This document shows positions 16,709 through 25,672 of a stretch of 64,000 nucleotides of DNA, piece by piece. The notes beneath the pieces were generated by a model. The model worked only from the letters and a program-made list of their open reading frames with translations, was not told where the DNA came from and did no database searches. The DNA comes from Candidatus Helarchaeota archaeon (lineage in GTDB: Archaea; Asgardarchaeota; Lokiarchaeia; Helarchaeales; RDOG01), in the NCBI GenBank assembly GCA_029838215.1, contig JALGVI010000001.1, positions 1 to 64,000 of the forward strand, in the 5' to 3' direction. The position numbers and the translations under genes are program-made. Numbering within the stretch: the stretch's first letter is position 1; every line of letters starts with the position of its first letter.

Positions 16709-17383
16709 ATGGTTAATATTCGTTGGTGTGGACAAAGCTGTTTCGAAATAAAAGGAAATGACGTGACTATTGCTACAGATATCTTCCCTGGATCTATGAT
16801 AGGGATTGCTACGCCCAATATTAGTGCTGATATCATACTTAGCTCTCATGGTCATCCTGATCACTGGAATAAAAGATTAGCACAAAAAATTAGTAAGGAT
16901 GACACAACATCAATCCTAAAGTGGAAGAATGGTGATCATGGGACAATTAAAGGGGTAAAAATCAAAGGGGTAGCAACAAGCCACGATGATAAGGGTGGTT
17001 TGATAAGAGGGGCAAATACGGTTTACGTGTTTGTGGTTGATGGCATCACGATCTGTCATTGCGGAGATTTGGGACACGTTCTAAACGAGAAACAACTAGC
17101 TGAAATTGGCGAGATCGATATTTTACTTATTCCAACAGGAGGAGTGTTTACCCTTGGGCTTAAAGGAGTAGAGAAAGTAATAGAGCAACTTAATCCAAAA
17201 ATTGCTATTCCAATGCATTATTACTTCAAAGGTCTTAGTGTCATGTTTAGGGTATTACACCCCGTAAGTAGATTTCTAAAAAAGGTAAACCAAAAAATAA
17301 ACGAATTAGATTCTTCGGAGGTTGATGTGAGCAAAAATAGCTTACCAAGTTCTACGGAAGTGTTCGTTTTAAAGCCCCCTTAA
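16709..17383 (+). CDS. UlaG/UPF0173-type metallo-beta-lactamase-fold hydrolase
   Basis: 224 residues. The metal-binding motif HxHxDH is present in SSHGHPDHW, with further ligands in ATSHDDKGG, HCGDLGH and IPMHYY. Members include L-ascorbate-6-phosphate lactonase (UlaG) and many unassigned hydrolases. A lactone, thioester or phosphodiester bond is the likely target. GAGGTG precedes the ATG by five bases. It lies between the dehydrogenase and the lyase, which suggests hydrolysis of a pathway intermediate such as a lactone or CoA ester; that is inference. Confidence 0.82.
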   Translation: MVNIRWCGQSCFEIKGNDVTIATDIFPGSMIGIATPNISADIILSSHGHPDHWNKRLAQKISKDDTTSILKWKNGDHGTIKGVKIKGVATSHDDKGGLIRGANTVYVFVVDGITICHCGDLGHVLNEKQLAEIGEIDILLIPTGGVFTLGLKGVEKVIEQLNPKIAIPMHYYFKGLSVMFRVLHPVSRFLKKVNQKINELDSSEVDVSKNSLPSSTEVFVLKPP

Positions 17384-17426
17384 CATTTTTTTATGAACTA
17401 AAATATTAAAAAAAAGGGATGATGAA

Positions 17427-18311
17427 ATGAAGGAATACAAAACTATATTTGATTTATTAGAACAGAAAGAATTGATCATGGTTCCTGGCGCATTTGATGC
17501 ACTTACGGCAAAGATAATAGAAGAGCAGGGTTTTCCAGCTGTTAGCATGTCAGGTTTTGGAACTTCTGTCTCCCAGTTAGGACTTCCAGACAGAGGATTT
17601 GTTACTCTGACAGAAATCGTGCAAACGGCATCTCGAATAGTTGATGCAATTAACATTCCCCTTATTGCAGATGCTGAAACGGGATTTGGCAATGCTCTTA
17701 ATGTCATTAGAACTGTTAAACAATTCGAAAAAGCGGGAGTTGCAGGGATTCACATTGAGGATCAAGTTTGGCCAAAAAGATGTGGACACATGGCGGGGAA
17801 AACCGTAATCGAGATCGATGAAATGGTTTCAAAGATAAAGGCAGCAATTGATGCTCGGAAAAGTCAAGATTTTGTAATTATAGCACGAACAGATGCCTTA
17901 GCTCCACTCGGATTTGACGTTGCAATAGAACGTTGTAAAATATATTTGGATGCTGGAGCAGACATGGTCTTTATTGATGGGCTGAGAAGAATGTCACATA
18001 TCAAGAAAATACCAAAACTCCTTAAAGATAAGCCCAACATCATCAACATGGGACCAAGAACTCCGAATTTATCAGCAGATGAAATAAAAAAGTTAGGCTA
18101 TTCCATAGCTGCTTATCCAGGAGCATGTCTTGTAGCCAAGATTTTATCCTGCAGGGAAGCCCTCAAAGAGCTCAAAGAAACAGGACGCCAAAGAAGTTTT
18201 ATAGACGTTGTTCAATCGTTTCCAAATTTTAACGTGTTTTTGGGAGATGCACTTTATAACGAATTAGAAAAGAAATATGCAGTAAAACAAAATAATTCTA
18301 CCGAGCTTTAG
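17427..18311 (+). CDS. PEP-mutase/isocitrate-lyase family C-C lyase
   Basis: 294 residues. The fold is shown by PGAFDALTAKIIEEQGF, DAETGFGNALNV, and IEDQVWPKRCGHMAGK, where KRCGH carries the catalytic cysteine of the lyase group (isocitrate, methylisocitrate and 2,3-dimethylmalate lyases). Metal ligands are in DAETGFG and IHIEDQ. The enzymes split a 2-hydroxy diacid into pyruvate, glyoxylate or oxaloacetate plus a second acid, or run in reverse. The dehydratase genes directly downstream match the arrangement of dimethylmalate lyase with dimethylmaleate hydratase, known from nicotinate fermentation, but the exact substrate is not readable. Confidence 0.87.
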   Translation: MKEYKTIFDLLEQKELIMVPGAFDALTAKIIEEQGFPAVSMSGFGTSVSQLGLPDRGFVTLTEIVQTASRIVDAINIPLIADAETGFGNALNVIRTVKQFEKAGVAGIHIEDQVWPKRCGHMAGKTVIEIDEMVSKIKAAIDARKSQDFVIIARTDALAPLGFDVAIERCKIYLDAGADMVFIDGLRRMSHIKKIPKLLKDKPNIINMGPRTPNLSADEIKKLGYSIAAYPGACLVAKILSCREALKELKETGRQRSFIDVVQSFPNFNVFLGDALYNELEKKYAVKQNNSTEL

Positions 18312-18348
18312 AACCTTTTAAAGAATAATTCCATGAGGGATTTATGAA

Positions 18349-19617
18349 ATGAGTGGTCAGACAATAGCAGAAAAAATATTAGGAACGCATTCTCCTTCTG
18401 AAAGTGATATTAAACCGGATGATATCATTATCGCTAAAATTGACTTGGTAATGAGCCATATAGGAACTGCAAAGGTTGTTTTTGATTTCAATAAAATAAA
18501 ACCCCCTAAAAAGCGCAAGGTCTTTGATCCAAATAAAATCGTTGTGATTTTTGATCACTTCAGTCCAGCACCAACTGAAAGGTGGGCCTTGGCACACGAT
18601 TTTATACGAAAATTCGTAATAAAGAGAAAAATCAAACATTTCTATGATATTAAGGAAGGAATTTGTCATCAAGTTTTACCAGAAAAGGGACATGTTAGAC
18701 CCGGAATGTTGATTGTCGGCGGTGATAGCCATACTACTACATATGGAGCTTTTAATGCAGCAAGTTGTGGTCTAGGCAATACTGATCTGTTTTACGCATA
18801 TGTAAAAGGAGAACTATGGTTTAGAGTGCCTCACTCGATTAAATTTAACATTTCAGGAAAATTGCAGCACAACGTGATGAGTAAAGATATTATAATCAAA
18901 ATAGCAGGAGATCATTCTGCTAGAGTGGGAATTTACAAATCAATAGAATTTGCAGGAGAAGCAGTGGAAAACTTGAGCATCGCATCAAGAATGACGATGT
19001 CTAATTTTGCTCTTGAATTAGGGGCAAAGTTCGCTTTCGGACCTCCCGATCAAAAAGTCGTGGAGTGGGTCAAGCAAAGAACGGATGCTCCATTTGAACT
19101 AGTCAAACCGGACGACGATGCAGTTTACGATAAAGTGCTCGACATGGATGTTTCCGATTTAGAACCTCAAATTTCTTGTCCGCATACTGTTGATAATGTA
19201 AAAACTGTTTCAGAGGTCGCAGGAATTAAAATCAATCAGGCATTTTTAGGGTCATGTACCAATGCAAGATTCGAGGATTTAGAAATAGCCGCCAGAATTT
19301 TAGATGGAAAACGAATCCACAAGGATGTTCGAATGATAGTTACTCCTGCTTCGCAAGAAGTTTGGCTTAAGGCAGCGAAATCAGGAGTTGCTGAAAAATT
19401 GATCAACGCTGGTGCTATCATTACTAATCCGAGCTGTGGTGCTTGTTTTGGAGGATTCGGAGGAATTCTTGCTCCAGGGGAAAGATGCATATCTAGTTCT
19501 AATAGAAATTTTCAAGGTCGCATGGGAAGTCCGTCATCAGAAGTCTATTTAGGGTCTCCTGCTACTGTCGCAGCTTCAGCTCTAAAAGGAGTAATAACCG
19601 ATCCAAGGGATTACTAA
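18349..19617 (+). CDS. Aconitase-superfamily dehydratase, large subunit (LeuC/HacA/DmdA-like)
   Basis: 422 residues, the length of archaeal isopropylmalate dehydratase large subunits. The Fe-S ligands are visible: Cys in FLGSCTNARFEDL and the pair in NPSCGACFGG. GGDSHTTTYGAFNAASCGLG is the substrate/cluster region. With its small subunit it moves water on a hydroxy diacid. GAGGG precedes the ATG. The leucine, homoaconitate, citramalate and dimethylmaleate enzymes share this form. No leuA or leuB lies nearby, which argues against leucine synthesis; the adjoining lyase points to a hydrate-then-cleave pathway. Confidence 0.9.
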   Translation: MSGQTIAEKILGTHSPSESDIKPDDIIIAKIDLVMSHIGTAKVVFDFNKIKPPKKRKVFDPNKIVVIFDHFSPAPTERWALAHDFIRKFVIKRKIKHFYDIKEGICHQVLPEKGHVRPGMLIVGGDSHTTTYGAFNAASCGLGNTDLFYAYVKGELWFRVPHSIKFNISGKLQHNVMSKDIIIKIAGDHSARVGIYKSIEFAGEAVENLSIASRMTMSNFALELGAKFAFGPPDQKVVEWVKQRTDAPFELVKPDDDAVYDKVLDMDVSDLEPQISCPHTVDNVKTVSEVAGIKINQAFLGSCTNARFEDLEIAARILDGKRIHKDVRMIVTPASQEVWLKAAKSGVAEKLINAGAIITNPSCGACFGGFGGILAPGERCISSSNRNFQGRMGSPSSEVYLGSPATVAASALKGVITDPRDY

Positions 19618-19630
19618 GAGGTGTTTAAAA

Positions 19631-20182
19631 ATGGCAGCATTATTGAGTGATAAATCAATTAAAAAATACAAGGAGAATATAAAGGGTAAAGTTTGGGTTT
19701 TTCCGGATAATGTCGACACAGATGTAATATCACCCAGCCAATATGCTGAAGATCTAAAAGGAATGCTGGACCATACTTGTGAAACTTTGATTCCAGATTT
19801 TCCCAGTAAAGTTAAAGACGGGGATGTTATTGTTGCAGGAACTAATTTTGGTTGTGGTTCGAGTAGAGAAACAGCCCCAATAATCTTTCAAGAGAAAGGT
19901 ATTGCTGCAATTATCGCAGAATCGTTTGCTAGAATCTTTTACAGAGCTTCTATAGCTCGAGCCCTTCCGATTTTAGAAGTAGAAGGAGTTTTAAAAGAAT
20001 TCCAGCAAGGAGATGAAATAAAAATTAACATTCCCAATGCAGAAATTACAAACTTAAGAACTGGGAAAACGTTAAAAGGAAAAAAAATCCATCCGATTTT
20101 ACTAAATATCCTTAAAAATGGAGGCTTGGAAAAGCAGCTTCTTGCAGAATTAAAGGAAAAACGACATCATGAAAAGGATTAA
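19631..20182 (+). CDS. Aconitase-superfamily dehydratase, small subunit (LeuD/HacB/DmdB-like)
   Basis: 183 residues. The swivel domain is clear: NVDTDVISPSQYAED, TNFGCGSSRETAPI and AESFARIFYRASIARALPIL. In archaeal isopropylmalate dehydratase and homoaconitase the loop after DTD usually reads YLRT, YLRV or similar; here it is YAED, so the substrate-recognition loop differs from both. GAGGTG lies eight bases before the ATG, and the gene follows the large subunit by 13 bases. It overlaps the downstream aminotransferase start by 14 bases. Confidence 0.88.
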   Translation: MAALLSDKSIKKYKENIKGKVWVFPDNVDTDVISPSQYAEDLKGMLDHTCETLIPDFPSKVKDGDVIVAGTNFGCGSSRETAPIIFQEKGIAAIIAESFARIFYRASIARALPILEVEGVLKEFQQGDEIKINIPNAEITNLRTGKTLKGKKIHPILLNILKNGGLEKQLLAELKEKRHHEKD

Positions 20183-21314
20183 TTTTGCAGACACGCACGT
20201 TGAAGAAGAAGACGTGAAAGAAGTTGCGGACGTAATTCGATCGGGTTGGTTTACTCAAGGGGCAAGAGTTAAAGAATTCGAAAATGAATTTGCCCGATTC
20301 ATACATGCGAAACATGCAGTTGCTCTTTCGTCCTGTACCGCAGCTTTACATTTATCAATGCGTGCACTCGAAATCGGACCCGGTGATGAAGTTCTCGTGC
20401 CATCTCTGACGTTTGCGGCATCAGCAAATTGCGTGCTATATGTTAGAGCACGACCCATTTTTTGTGAAGTTGACCCAGAAACATATTGCATTGATCCAGA
20501 AGATGTGAAAAAACGGATTTCTACAAGAACTAAGGCAATCGTGATCGTACATTATGGAGGGCATTCTGTCAACATGGATCCCATCTTGGATATTGCAATG
20601 GAACACGATTTACGCATTGTTGAGGATGCAGCACATGCGCCAGGCACGCTTTATAAGGGAAGACCGGTTGGCACGTTAGGAGATATCGGTTGCTTTAGTT
20701 TCTTTTCGAACAAGAATTTAACAACAGGGGAAGGCGGTCTCATAGCGACGAATGAGAAGTCCTTGGCGGAAAAATGCGACCTTCTGCGATCCCATGGTAT
20801 CGATAAATCAACGTGGGAGCGATTTAAAAACTTGAGTTGGAAATATAACATCGTTGAACTGGGTTATAATTATAGAATGACAGAATTTGGAGCAGCATTG
20901 GGGCTCGTCCAGCTGAAACGTTTGCCCGAAATGAATGAAAAACGGAAAAAACTTGCATCTACATACTTCAAACAATTAGAACCATTACGTGAATACATTC
21001 AATTACCTTCCATCAGACCATATTCAAACCACATTTTTCACCTGTTTGTCATTCAAATCATTGAAAATTCTCCAGTTTCTAGGGGCACGCTTTCCGAGAT
21101 TTTAAAAAATGAACACGGGATTTCTACAAGCGTTCATTACATCCCCCTTCATCTACATCCGTTTTATCAAAAAACATTAAAGACAAGAAATGGCGATCTC
21201 CCTCAAACTGAAAAAATTAGTAAAAGTATTTTATCTCTTCCAATGCATCCAAATTTAAATGAAGATGACATAATATACGTCTGTGAAGCAATAAAATCCA
21301 TTTTTAAGCATTGA
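20169..21314 (+). CDS. DegT/DnrJ/EryC1-family sugar aminotransferase
   Basis: 381 residues. PLP-enzyme motifs are present: ALSSCTAALHLSMRALEIGPGD, VEDAAHAPG, and FSNKNLTTGEGG with the Lys that binds PLP. It transfers an amino group, usually from glutamate, to a keto-sugar nucleotide, as in ArnB, PseC or LegC. The start overlaps the dehydratase small-subunit gene by 14 bases, so it may be transcribed with the PadR operon, yet its family belongs with the glycan genes that follow. The LegB-like dehydratase at 23274 could supply its keto-sugar. Confidence 0.88.
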   Translation: MKRINFADTHVEEEDVKEVADVIRSGWFTQGARVKEFENEFARFIHAKHAVALSSCTAALHLSMRALEIGPGDEVLVPSLTFAASANCVLYVRARPIFCEVDPETYCIDPEDVKKRISTRTKAIVIVHYGGHSVNMDPILDIAMEHDLRIVEDAAHAPGTLYKGRPVGTLGDIGCFSFFSNKNLTTGEGGLIATNEKSLAEKCDLLRSHGIDKSTWERFKNLSWKYNIVELGYNYRMTEFGAALGLVQLKRLPEMNEKRKKLASTYFKQLEPLREYIQLPSIRPYSNHIFHLFVIQIIENSPVSRGTLSEILKNEHGISTSVHYIPLHLHPFYQKTLKTRNGDLPQTEKISKSILSLPMHPNLNEDDIIYVCEAIKSIFKH

Positions 21315-21362
21315 TTTGACATAAAAACTCATTTTTTAAAAGAATTTTCATTTTTAATCAAA

Positions 21363-21370
21363 TTTATATT
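21363..21370 (+). promoter_or_regulatory. TATA box of a probably leaderless transcript
   Basis: TTTATATT is centred about 29 bases before the ATG at 21396, so transcription should start at or very near the start codon. No ribosome binding site is present. This is the classic leaderless archaeal layout. Confidence 0.55.
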
Positions 21371-21395
21371 CAATTGTAACCAATCAAAATTCATT

Positions 21396-22544
21396 ATGAC
21401 AGATAAAGATGAATTTGTATATCTTGATTTTGACACGATCTTTAATTTCATGAAAGATGTTTTCATTGGAATGGGAGTTCCTGAGGAAGATGCTGCCACT
21501 TGTGCAGATGTATTAATCGAATCAGATAAACGCGGGATAGATTCTCATGGTTGCAGCAGGCTGTTCATGTATTACGTGAGACTTCAAAGAAAACAACAAC
21601 TTCCTGTAACAAAACTTACAATTGTTAAAGAAACCCCTGGTACGGTTCGAATAAATGCAAATAATGGCATGGGACAAGTCGCTGCCAAGAAAGCAATGCA
21701 AATGGCTATCGATAAAGCAAAAAAAGTCGGAATTGGAATGGCGATCGTTGAAAACTCGAATCATTATGGCATTGCAGGTTATTATGCCTTGATGGCAACT
21801 AAACAAGATTGTATTGGAATGACTGGAACGAATGCACGTCCTTCTATTGCTCCTACTTGGAGCGTTGAACCCATGCTCGGCACGAATCCCTTTACGTTTG
21901 GCGTGCCCACCGATTGGGACTTTCCATGGATTGCTGATCACGCAACTTCAATCACGCAACGAGGCAAGATCGAGACTTATGCCCGGCTCAATAAAGATGC
22001 CGTGAAAGGTTGGGTAATTGATGAGAACGGAAATGCCGCTACAGATTCCAAGAAGATTTTATTAGACATGCTCGATTTCAAGGCTGCCTTAACTCCACTT
22101 GGAGGGATTGGCGAAGAATTAGGCGGACATAAAGGATATAACTATGCAACCTTTGTTGAAATAATGTCTTCATGTTTTACACAGGCAAACATGTTACAAG
22201 CATGCCTTGGAATCGGTAAAAACGGTGAATTCGTTCCATATAACTTAGGTCATTTCTTCATAGCCATGGATCCTTCGGCTTTCTGTGATATAAACGAATT
22301 CAAGAAGAAAACTGGGGACCTACTCCGTCAATTGGCAGCCGCAAAGAAACAACCAGGTGCAAACCACGTTTATGTCGCAGGTGAAAAGGAATTTCTTGCT
22401 TTTGAAGAACGCAAGAAAAGCGGAGTGCCAATTTCGAAAGTCACGCAAAAACAATTCCTCAAGATTCGGCATGAATTGAAATTAGAAAAATATGATTTTC
22501 CCTTCGATGTTGATTTTACAAAGGAAGATGCAACTGGTTGGTAA
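21396..22544 (+). CDS. Ldh2/MDH2-family malate/L-lactate-type dehydrogenase
   Basis: 382 residues. The family is recognised by ADVLIESDKRGIDSHGCSR, NNGMGQVAAKKAMQ, VENSNHYGIAGYYALMA and LGTNPFTFGVPT. It oxidises or reduces a 2-hydroxy or 2-keto acid (malate, lactate, ureidoglycolate, sulfolactate and others) with NAD(P). The substrate is not assigned. It has its own leaderless promoter and lies between the aminotransferase and convergent sugar genes; a place beside the lyase pathway would make sense as a way to use pyruvate or oxaloacetate, but this is inference. Confidence 0.88.
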   Translation: MTDKDEFVYLDFDTIFNFMKDVFIGMGVPEEDAATCADVLIESDKRGIDSHGCSRLFMYYVRLQRKQQLPVTKLTIVKETPGTVRINANNGMGQVAAKKAMQMAIDKAKKVGIGMAIVENSNHYGIAGYYALMATKQDCIGMTGTNARPSIAPTWSVEPMLGTNPFTFGVPTDWDFPWIADHATSITQRGKIETYARLNKDAVKGWVIDENGNAATDSKKILLDMLDFKAALTPLGGIGEELGGHKGYNYATFVEIMSSCFTQANMLQACLGIGKNGEFVPYNLGHFFIAMDPSAFCDINEFKKKTGDLLRQLAAAKKQPGANHVYVAGEKEFLAFEERKKSGVPISKVTQKQFLKIRHELKLEKYDFPFDVDFTKEDATGW

Positions 22545-22556
22545 ACCAGTTCTAAA

Positions 22557-23264
22557 TCATTTTTTATTGAAAATCGTATCAAATTCCTCTTGGGCTCTTT
22601 CGTAATCATCAGGTCGTCCTATATCGAGCCAATATCCATCATATTTGTAACCCTTAACAATTTCACCAGAATTGATTAATTTTAAAATCAAATCGGGTAA
22701 ATCATAGTACTCGCCTTCAGGAATGTATTTTAATATTTTTGGCTCAAATACATAAATTCCCATGCTCACTCGATAATTAATGGACGGTTTTTCGGAATAA
22801 TTTATTAATTTTTGTGCATCATCGAGTTCAATGACACCATAATCAATCTTTACAGTTCGTTCGTGAAGGGCAATTGTTGCTATAGCTTTGCTTTTTTCAT
22901 GAAACTTGATTAATGCATTGAAGTCCAAGTCTGTCAAAACATCTCCATTCATTACGATAAATGTTTCGGTTAATTGATCACCAAGCTTTGATAATGGTCC
23001 CACAGTACCTAATGGCGTGTCTTCTTTTGAATATTTGATTTTAACGCCAAATTTGGAACCATCATTGAAGAATGCTTTAATGAGTTCTGCTAAATGACCT
23101 GTTGCAAAAATAAAGTCTTTAATTCCGAATTTTACAAGTTGCTTGATCAGGATTTCTAAGATGGGTTTATCACCGATAGGGACTAAGGGTTTTGGAAAAA
23201 CAACCGTATATGGTTTTAAACGCGTGCCTCTTCCCCCTGCAAGAATGACTGCCTTCAAATGCAT
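22557..23264 (-). CDS. Sugar-phosphate nucleotidyltransferase
   Basis: 235 residues, a single Rossmann-like domain without the C-terminal beta-helix of long forms. It begins KAVILAGGRGTRLKPYT with the KPLVPIGDKPILE motif, and NGDVLTDLDF supplies metal ligands. It activates a sugar-1-phosphate with GTP, UTP or dTTP; the short form resembles guanylyltransferases of amino-sugar pathways (PtmE-like). It is followed upstream in the same operon by the LegB-like dehydratase with a nine-base gap, which supports a shared amino-sugar pathway. Confidence 0.87.
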   Translation of the reverse strand: MHLKAVILAGGRGTRLKPYTVVFPKPLVPIGDKPILEILIKQLVKFGIKDFIFATGHLAELIKAFFNDGSKFGVKIKYSKEDTPLGTVGPLSKLGDQLTETFIVMNGDVLTDLDFNALIKFHEKSKAIATIALHERTVKIDYGVIELDDAQKLINYSEKPSINYRVSMGIYVFEPKILKYIPEGEYYDLPDLILKLINSGEIVKGYKYDGYWLDIGRPDDYERAQEEFDTIFNKK

Positions 23265-23273
23265 GAACCTCGC

Positions 23274-24275
23274 TTAAGTCACGTACATTTTCGTTTTATA
23301 TTGTTGTAGATTTGCTTTCAGCCAATTTATCGTTTTTCTTAACCCTTCATCAAGTGAAAAATTGGGCTTCCAATTAAGAATTTTCCTTGCTTTTGAATTA
23401 TCAACAAGCAATCGTTCAACTTCAGATTTAGGAGGTCGCTTGCGCTTGTCTTCGGTTATTATCTTTATTTTTTTATTCATTATTTCTGCGATCTTATTTG
23501 CCAAATCTCCTATCGAAATTTCAAAATTTGAACCGATGTTTATTTCTTGTCCAATAGCGTTGGACGTTTCGGCCATTTTCAAGAATCCATCAACAGTATC
23601 AAGCACGTAAGTAAAATCCCGCGTGGGATGTAATGAGCCCAAGTGGACTTCGTTCCCTTTAAATAATTGTGAAATGATCGTAGGTATAACAGCGCGTGCA
23701 GATTGACGAGGTCCATAAGTATTGAAGGGTCGTAGAATTCCTATCGGGAGGTCAAAAGACCTGTAAAAACTCTCAGCAATTTTATCAGCACCGATCTTAC
23801 TTGCGGAATATGGAGATTGACCCTGAAGAGGGTGTTTCTCATCAATTGGAACATATTGAGCCGTGCCAAATACCTCACTCGTTGAAGTATGAATTATCTT
23901 TTCAACAGGATATTCTCTTGCAGCCATCAAGATATTTAACGTTCCGAAAATGTTTGTTTCGATCGTTTCCCGTGGATGAATATAAGAATACGGGATTGCT
24001 ATCAAGGCACCCAGATGGAATATTAAATCCTGTTCTTTTACAAGTGCTCGGATGGCATCGGAATCGCGCATGTCCCCCAGAACGACATTTAATTGCTCTT
24101 GTTTTTCCTCCGGCAATAGTTCTAACAATCCCCAATCATTACGTGAATTGTACCGCACAAAAGCAGTGACATCAGCACCTAACTCGCATAGTCTTTCAGT
24201 TAAATGGCTTCCAATGAATCCGCCTGCTCCTGTCACCAATACTTTTTTCTTTTTCCAGTCCAGAACGATCACCAA
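23274..24275 (-). CDS. LegB-like NDP-GlcNAc 4,6-dehydratase (extended SDR)
   Basis: 333 residues. The NAD-binding motif is VTGAGGFIGSHL; the active site reads HTSTSEVFGTAQY and PYSASKIGAD (Ser/Thr, Tyr-x-x-x-Lys type). The run PIDEKHPLQGQSPYSASK and RPFNTYGPRQSARAVIPTII match the LegB group used for legionaminic acid and related 4-amino sugars. It removes water from a nucleotide hexosamine to give a 4-keto-6-deoxy sugar. No NeuB/LegI-type synthase is in the window, so the end product is more likely a 4-amino or 2,4-diamino-6-deoxyhexose. Confidence 0.88.
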   Translation of the reverse strand: MVIVLDWKKKKVLVTGAGGFIGSHLTERLCELGADVTAFVRYNSRNDWGLLELLPEEKQEQLNVVLGDMRDSDAIRALVKEQDLIFHLGALIAIPYSYIHPRETIETNIFGTLNILMAAREYPVEKIIHTSTSEVFGTAQYVPIDEKHPLQGQSPYSASKIGADKIAESFYRSFDLPIGILRPFNTYGPRQSARAVIPTIISQLFKGNEVHLGSLHPTRDFTYVLDTVDGFLKMAETSNAIGQEINIGSNFEISIGDLANKIAEIMNKKIKIITEDKRKRPPKSEVERLLVDNSKARKILNWKPNFSLDEGLRKTINWLKANLQQYKTKMYVT

Positions 24276-24320
24276 ATTATTCTATCACGATCTCATAAAG
24301 AATTCACTTGCAAGTATTCT

Positions 24321-25580
24321 TCATGTTGTTTTGTTAAAAAAACATTCTATTGCATTCACGAATTTTCTTGCGATTCCCATGCGTTCATATTTCTTGATTT
24401 TTTCGGGAACTTTTCCCCGTTGTAACTCATTTTTCGAATATCTATCAAATAACTCGAGAATTGCTTTCTTCAATCCTTTCACATCTTTAGGGTCAACAAT
24501 TGTTACATTTTCAAACAATCGCAAGAGTTCTGCATTCTCTGAATTCAGTGGAACAACTGCTAAAACATGATTTCCAGTTCTTAGATATTCAAAGCATTTA
24601 ACAGAATATCCAACCTGTTTGGCATTATTCTTGGCATGATATTGGAAGAGCAGGTTTACATGGGCAGAACATATCAGGTCTATCGCCTCTTTTTGCGGTA
24701 GATTGCCCTTGAATTCTATTATTTCGTCTAATCCCGCTTTTTTCATGTAGTCTTGAAATGGTTTCACCATCGAGCCTGCAAAAATGACTTGCATCTTCAC
24801 TTTCATTTCAGGATTTTCGTTAATTATTTCTTGCAATGCCTTAAAAAAAGGAATCGGATTATTCAAGTGGAAGCCATATAAGTTTCCAGCGTGTACCATC
24901 GTGAATTTATCGAATTTCACGAGCCGTTGATTGAGAAACATCTTTTCTTCATAACCATTCGTGACTATGAGCATTTTATTCTTCGAAATTCTTGCAAATT
25001 TTTGCCTTACTAAATTAATGCAACCAGAAGTTACAAAACTCAACAGGTCTGAATATTTTAAAATTAGTCGATCAAACATCATAGCCAAACGTCGGTAAAG
25101 TCCATTTGAATACGTGAGGTATAGATTTTGACTCCATACATCTCTAAAATCGGCAATCAAAAATTTTTTCGTGAACATTTTCAAAAAAAATGCAGTAATG
25201 AGGCAGCTATATGAAGGAACTGATGTGAGAAACACATCAATGTTATATTTTTTAAAAATATATAATCCTTTTATTACAGAGAGGAGCCCCCATGTAATAT
25301 TTCGATCGGGAAAGAGAAATTTATGCGATAACATGTTCAAAATAGAATGTCTATTAAGTGGTAACTCGGGAACGGTGTGAACTCTCACTTCTTTAGGGAT
25401 GTCTTTCATTCGCTTATAATCGTGCGCAAAATAGGGATTATTTCGAATTGTCAAGACATGAACCTTCCAATTATTTTCTAAAAAAGCATTAATGAAGCTC
25501 AAAGCCCGAGGAATTAACACGGATGAAAAGGGAGGAAATCTGTTGACCAAAATAAGAACGGATTTTTCTTTCTTTTTCAT
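24321..25580 (-). CDS. GT4-type glycosyltransferase
   Basis: 419 residues. GT-B fold: N-terminal SVLILVNRFPPFSSVLIPRAL, acceptor-side DFRDVWSQNL, and a donor domain with TMVHAGNLYGFH, FKGNLPQKEAIDLICSAHVNLLF and VKCFEYLRTGNHVLAVVP. It has the look of the transferases that add early sugars of surface glycans. Donor and acceptor are not assigned. It is the first gene of a minus-strand run with the dehydratase and nucleotidyltransferase. Confidence 0.86.
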   Translation of the reverse strand: MKKKEKSVLILVNRFPPFSSVLIPRALSFINAFLENNWKVHVLTIRNNPYFAHDYKRMKDIPKEVRVHTVPELPLNRHSILNMLSHKFLFPDRNITWGLLSVIKGLYIFKKYNIDVFLTSVPSYSCLITAFFLKMFTKKFLIADFRDVWSQNLYLTYSNGLYRRLAMMFDRLILKYSDLLSFVTSGCINLVRQKFARISKNKMLIVTNGYEEKMFLNQRLVKFDKFTMVHAGNLYGFHLNNPIPFFKALQEIINENPEMKVKMQVIFAGSMVKPFQDYMKKAGLDEIIEFKGNLPQKEAIDLICSAHVNLLFQYHAKNNAKQVGYSVKCFEYLRTGNHVLAVVPLNSENAELLRLFENVTIVDPKDVKGLKKAILELFDRYSKNELQRGKVPEKIKKYERMGIARKFVNAIECFFNKTT

Positions 25581-25672
25581 TAAAAATCAACCGCGCTTTT
25601 TTAATTCTAAGGATTCTTTGTATTCTGAACATGATTCAAATTATTGATATTTCAAATATTCCTTTGAATAAT

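Noticed and set aside
18349-20182. Leucine biosynthesis leuCD
   Set aside because: No leuA or leuB nearby, a lyase gene is adjacent, and the small-subunit loop differs from isopropylmalate enzymes.
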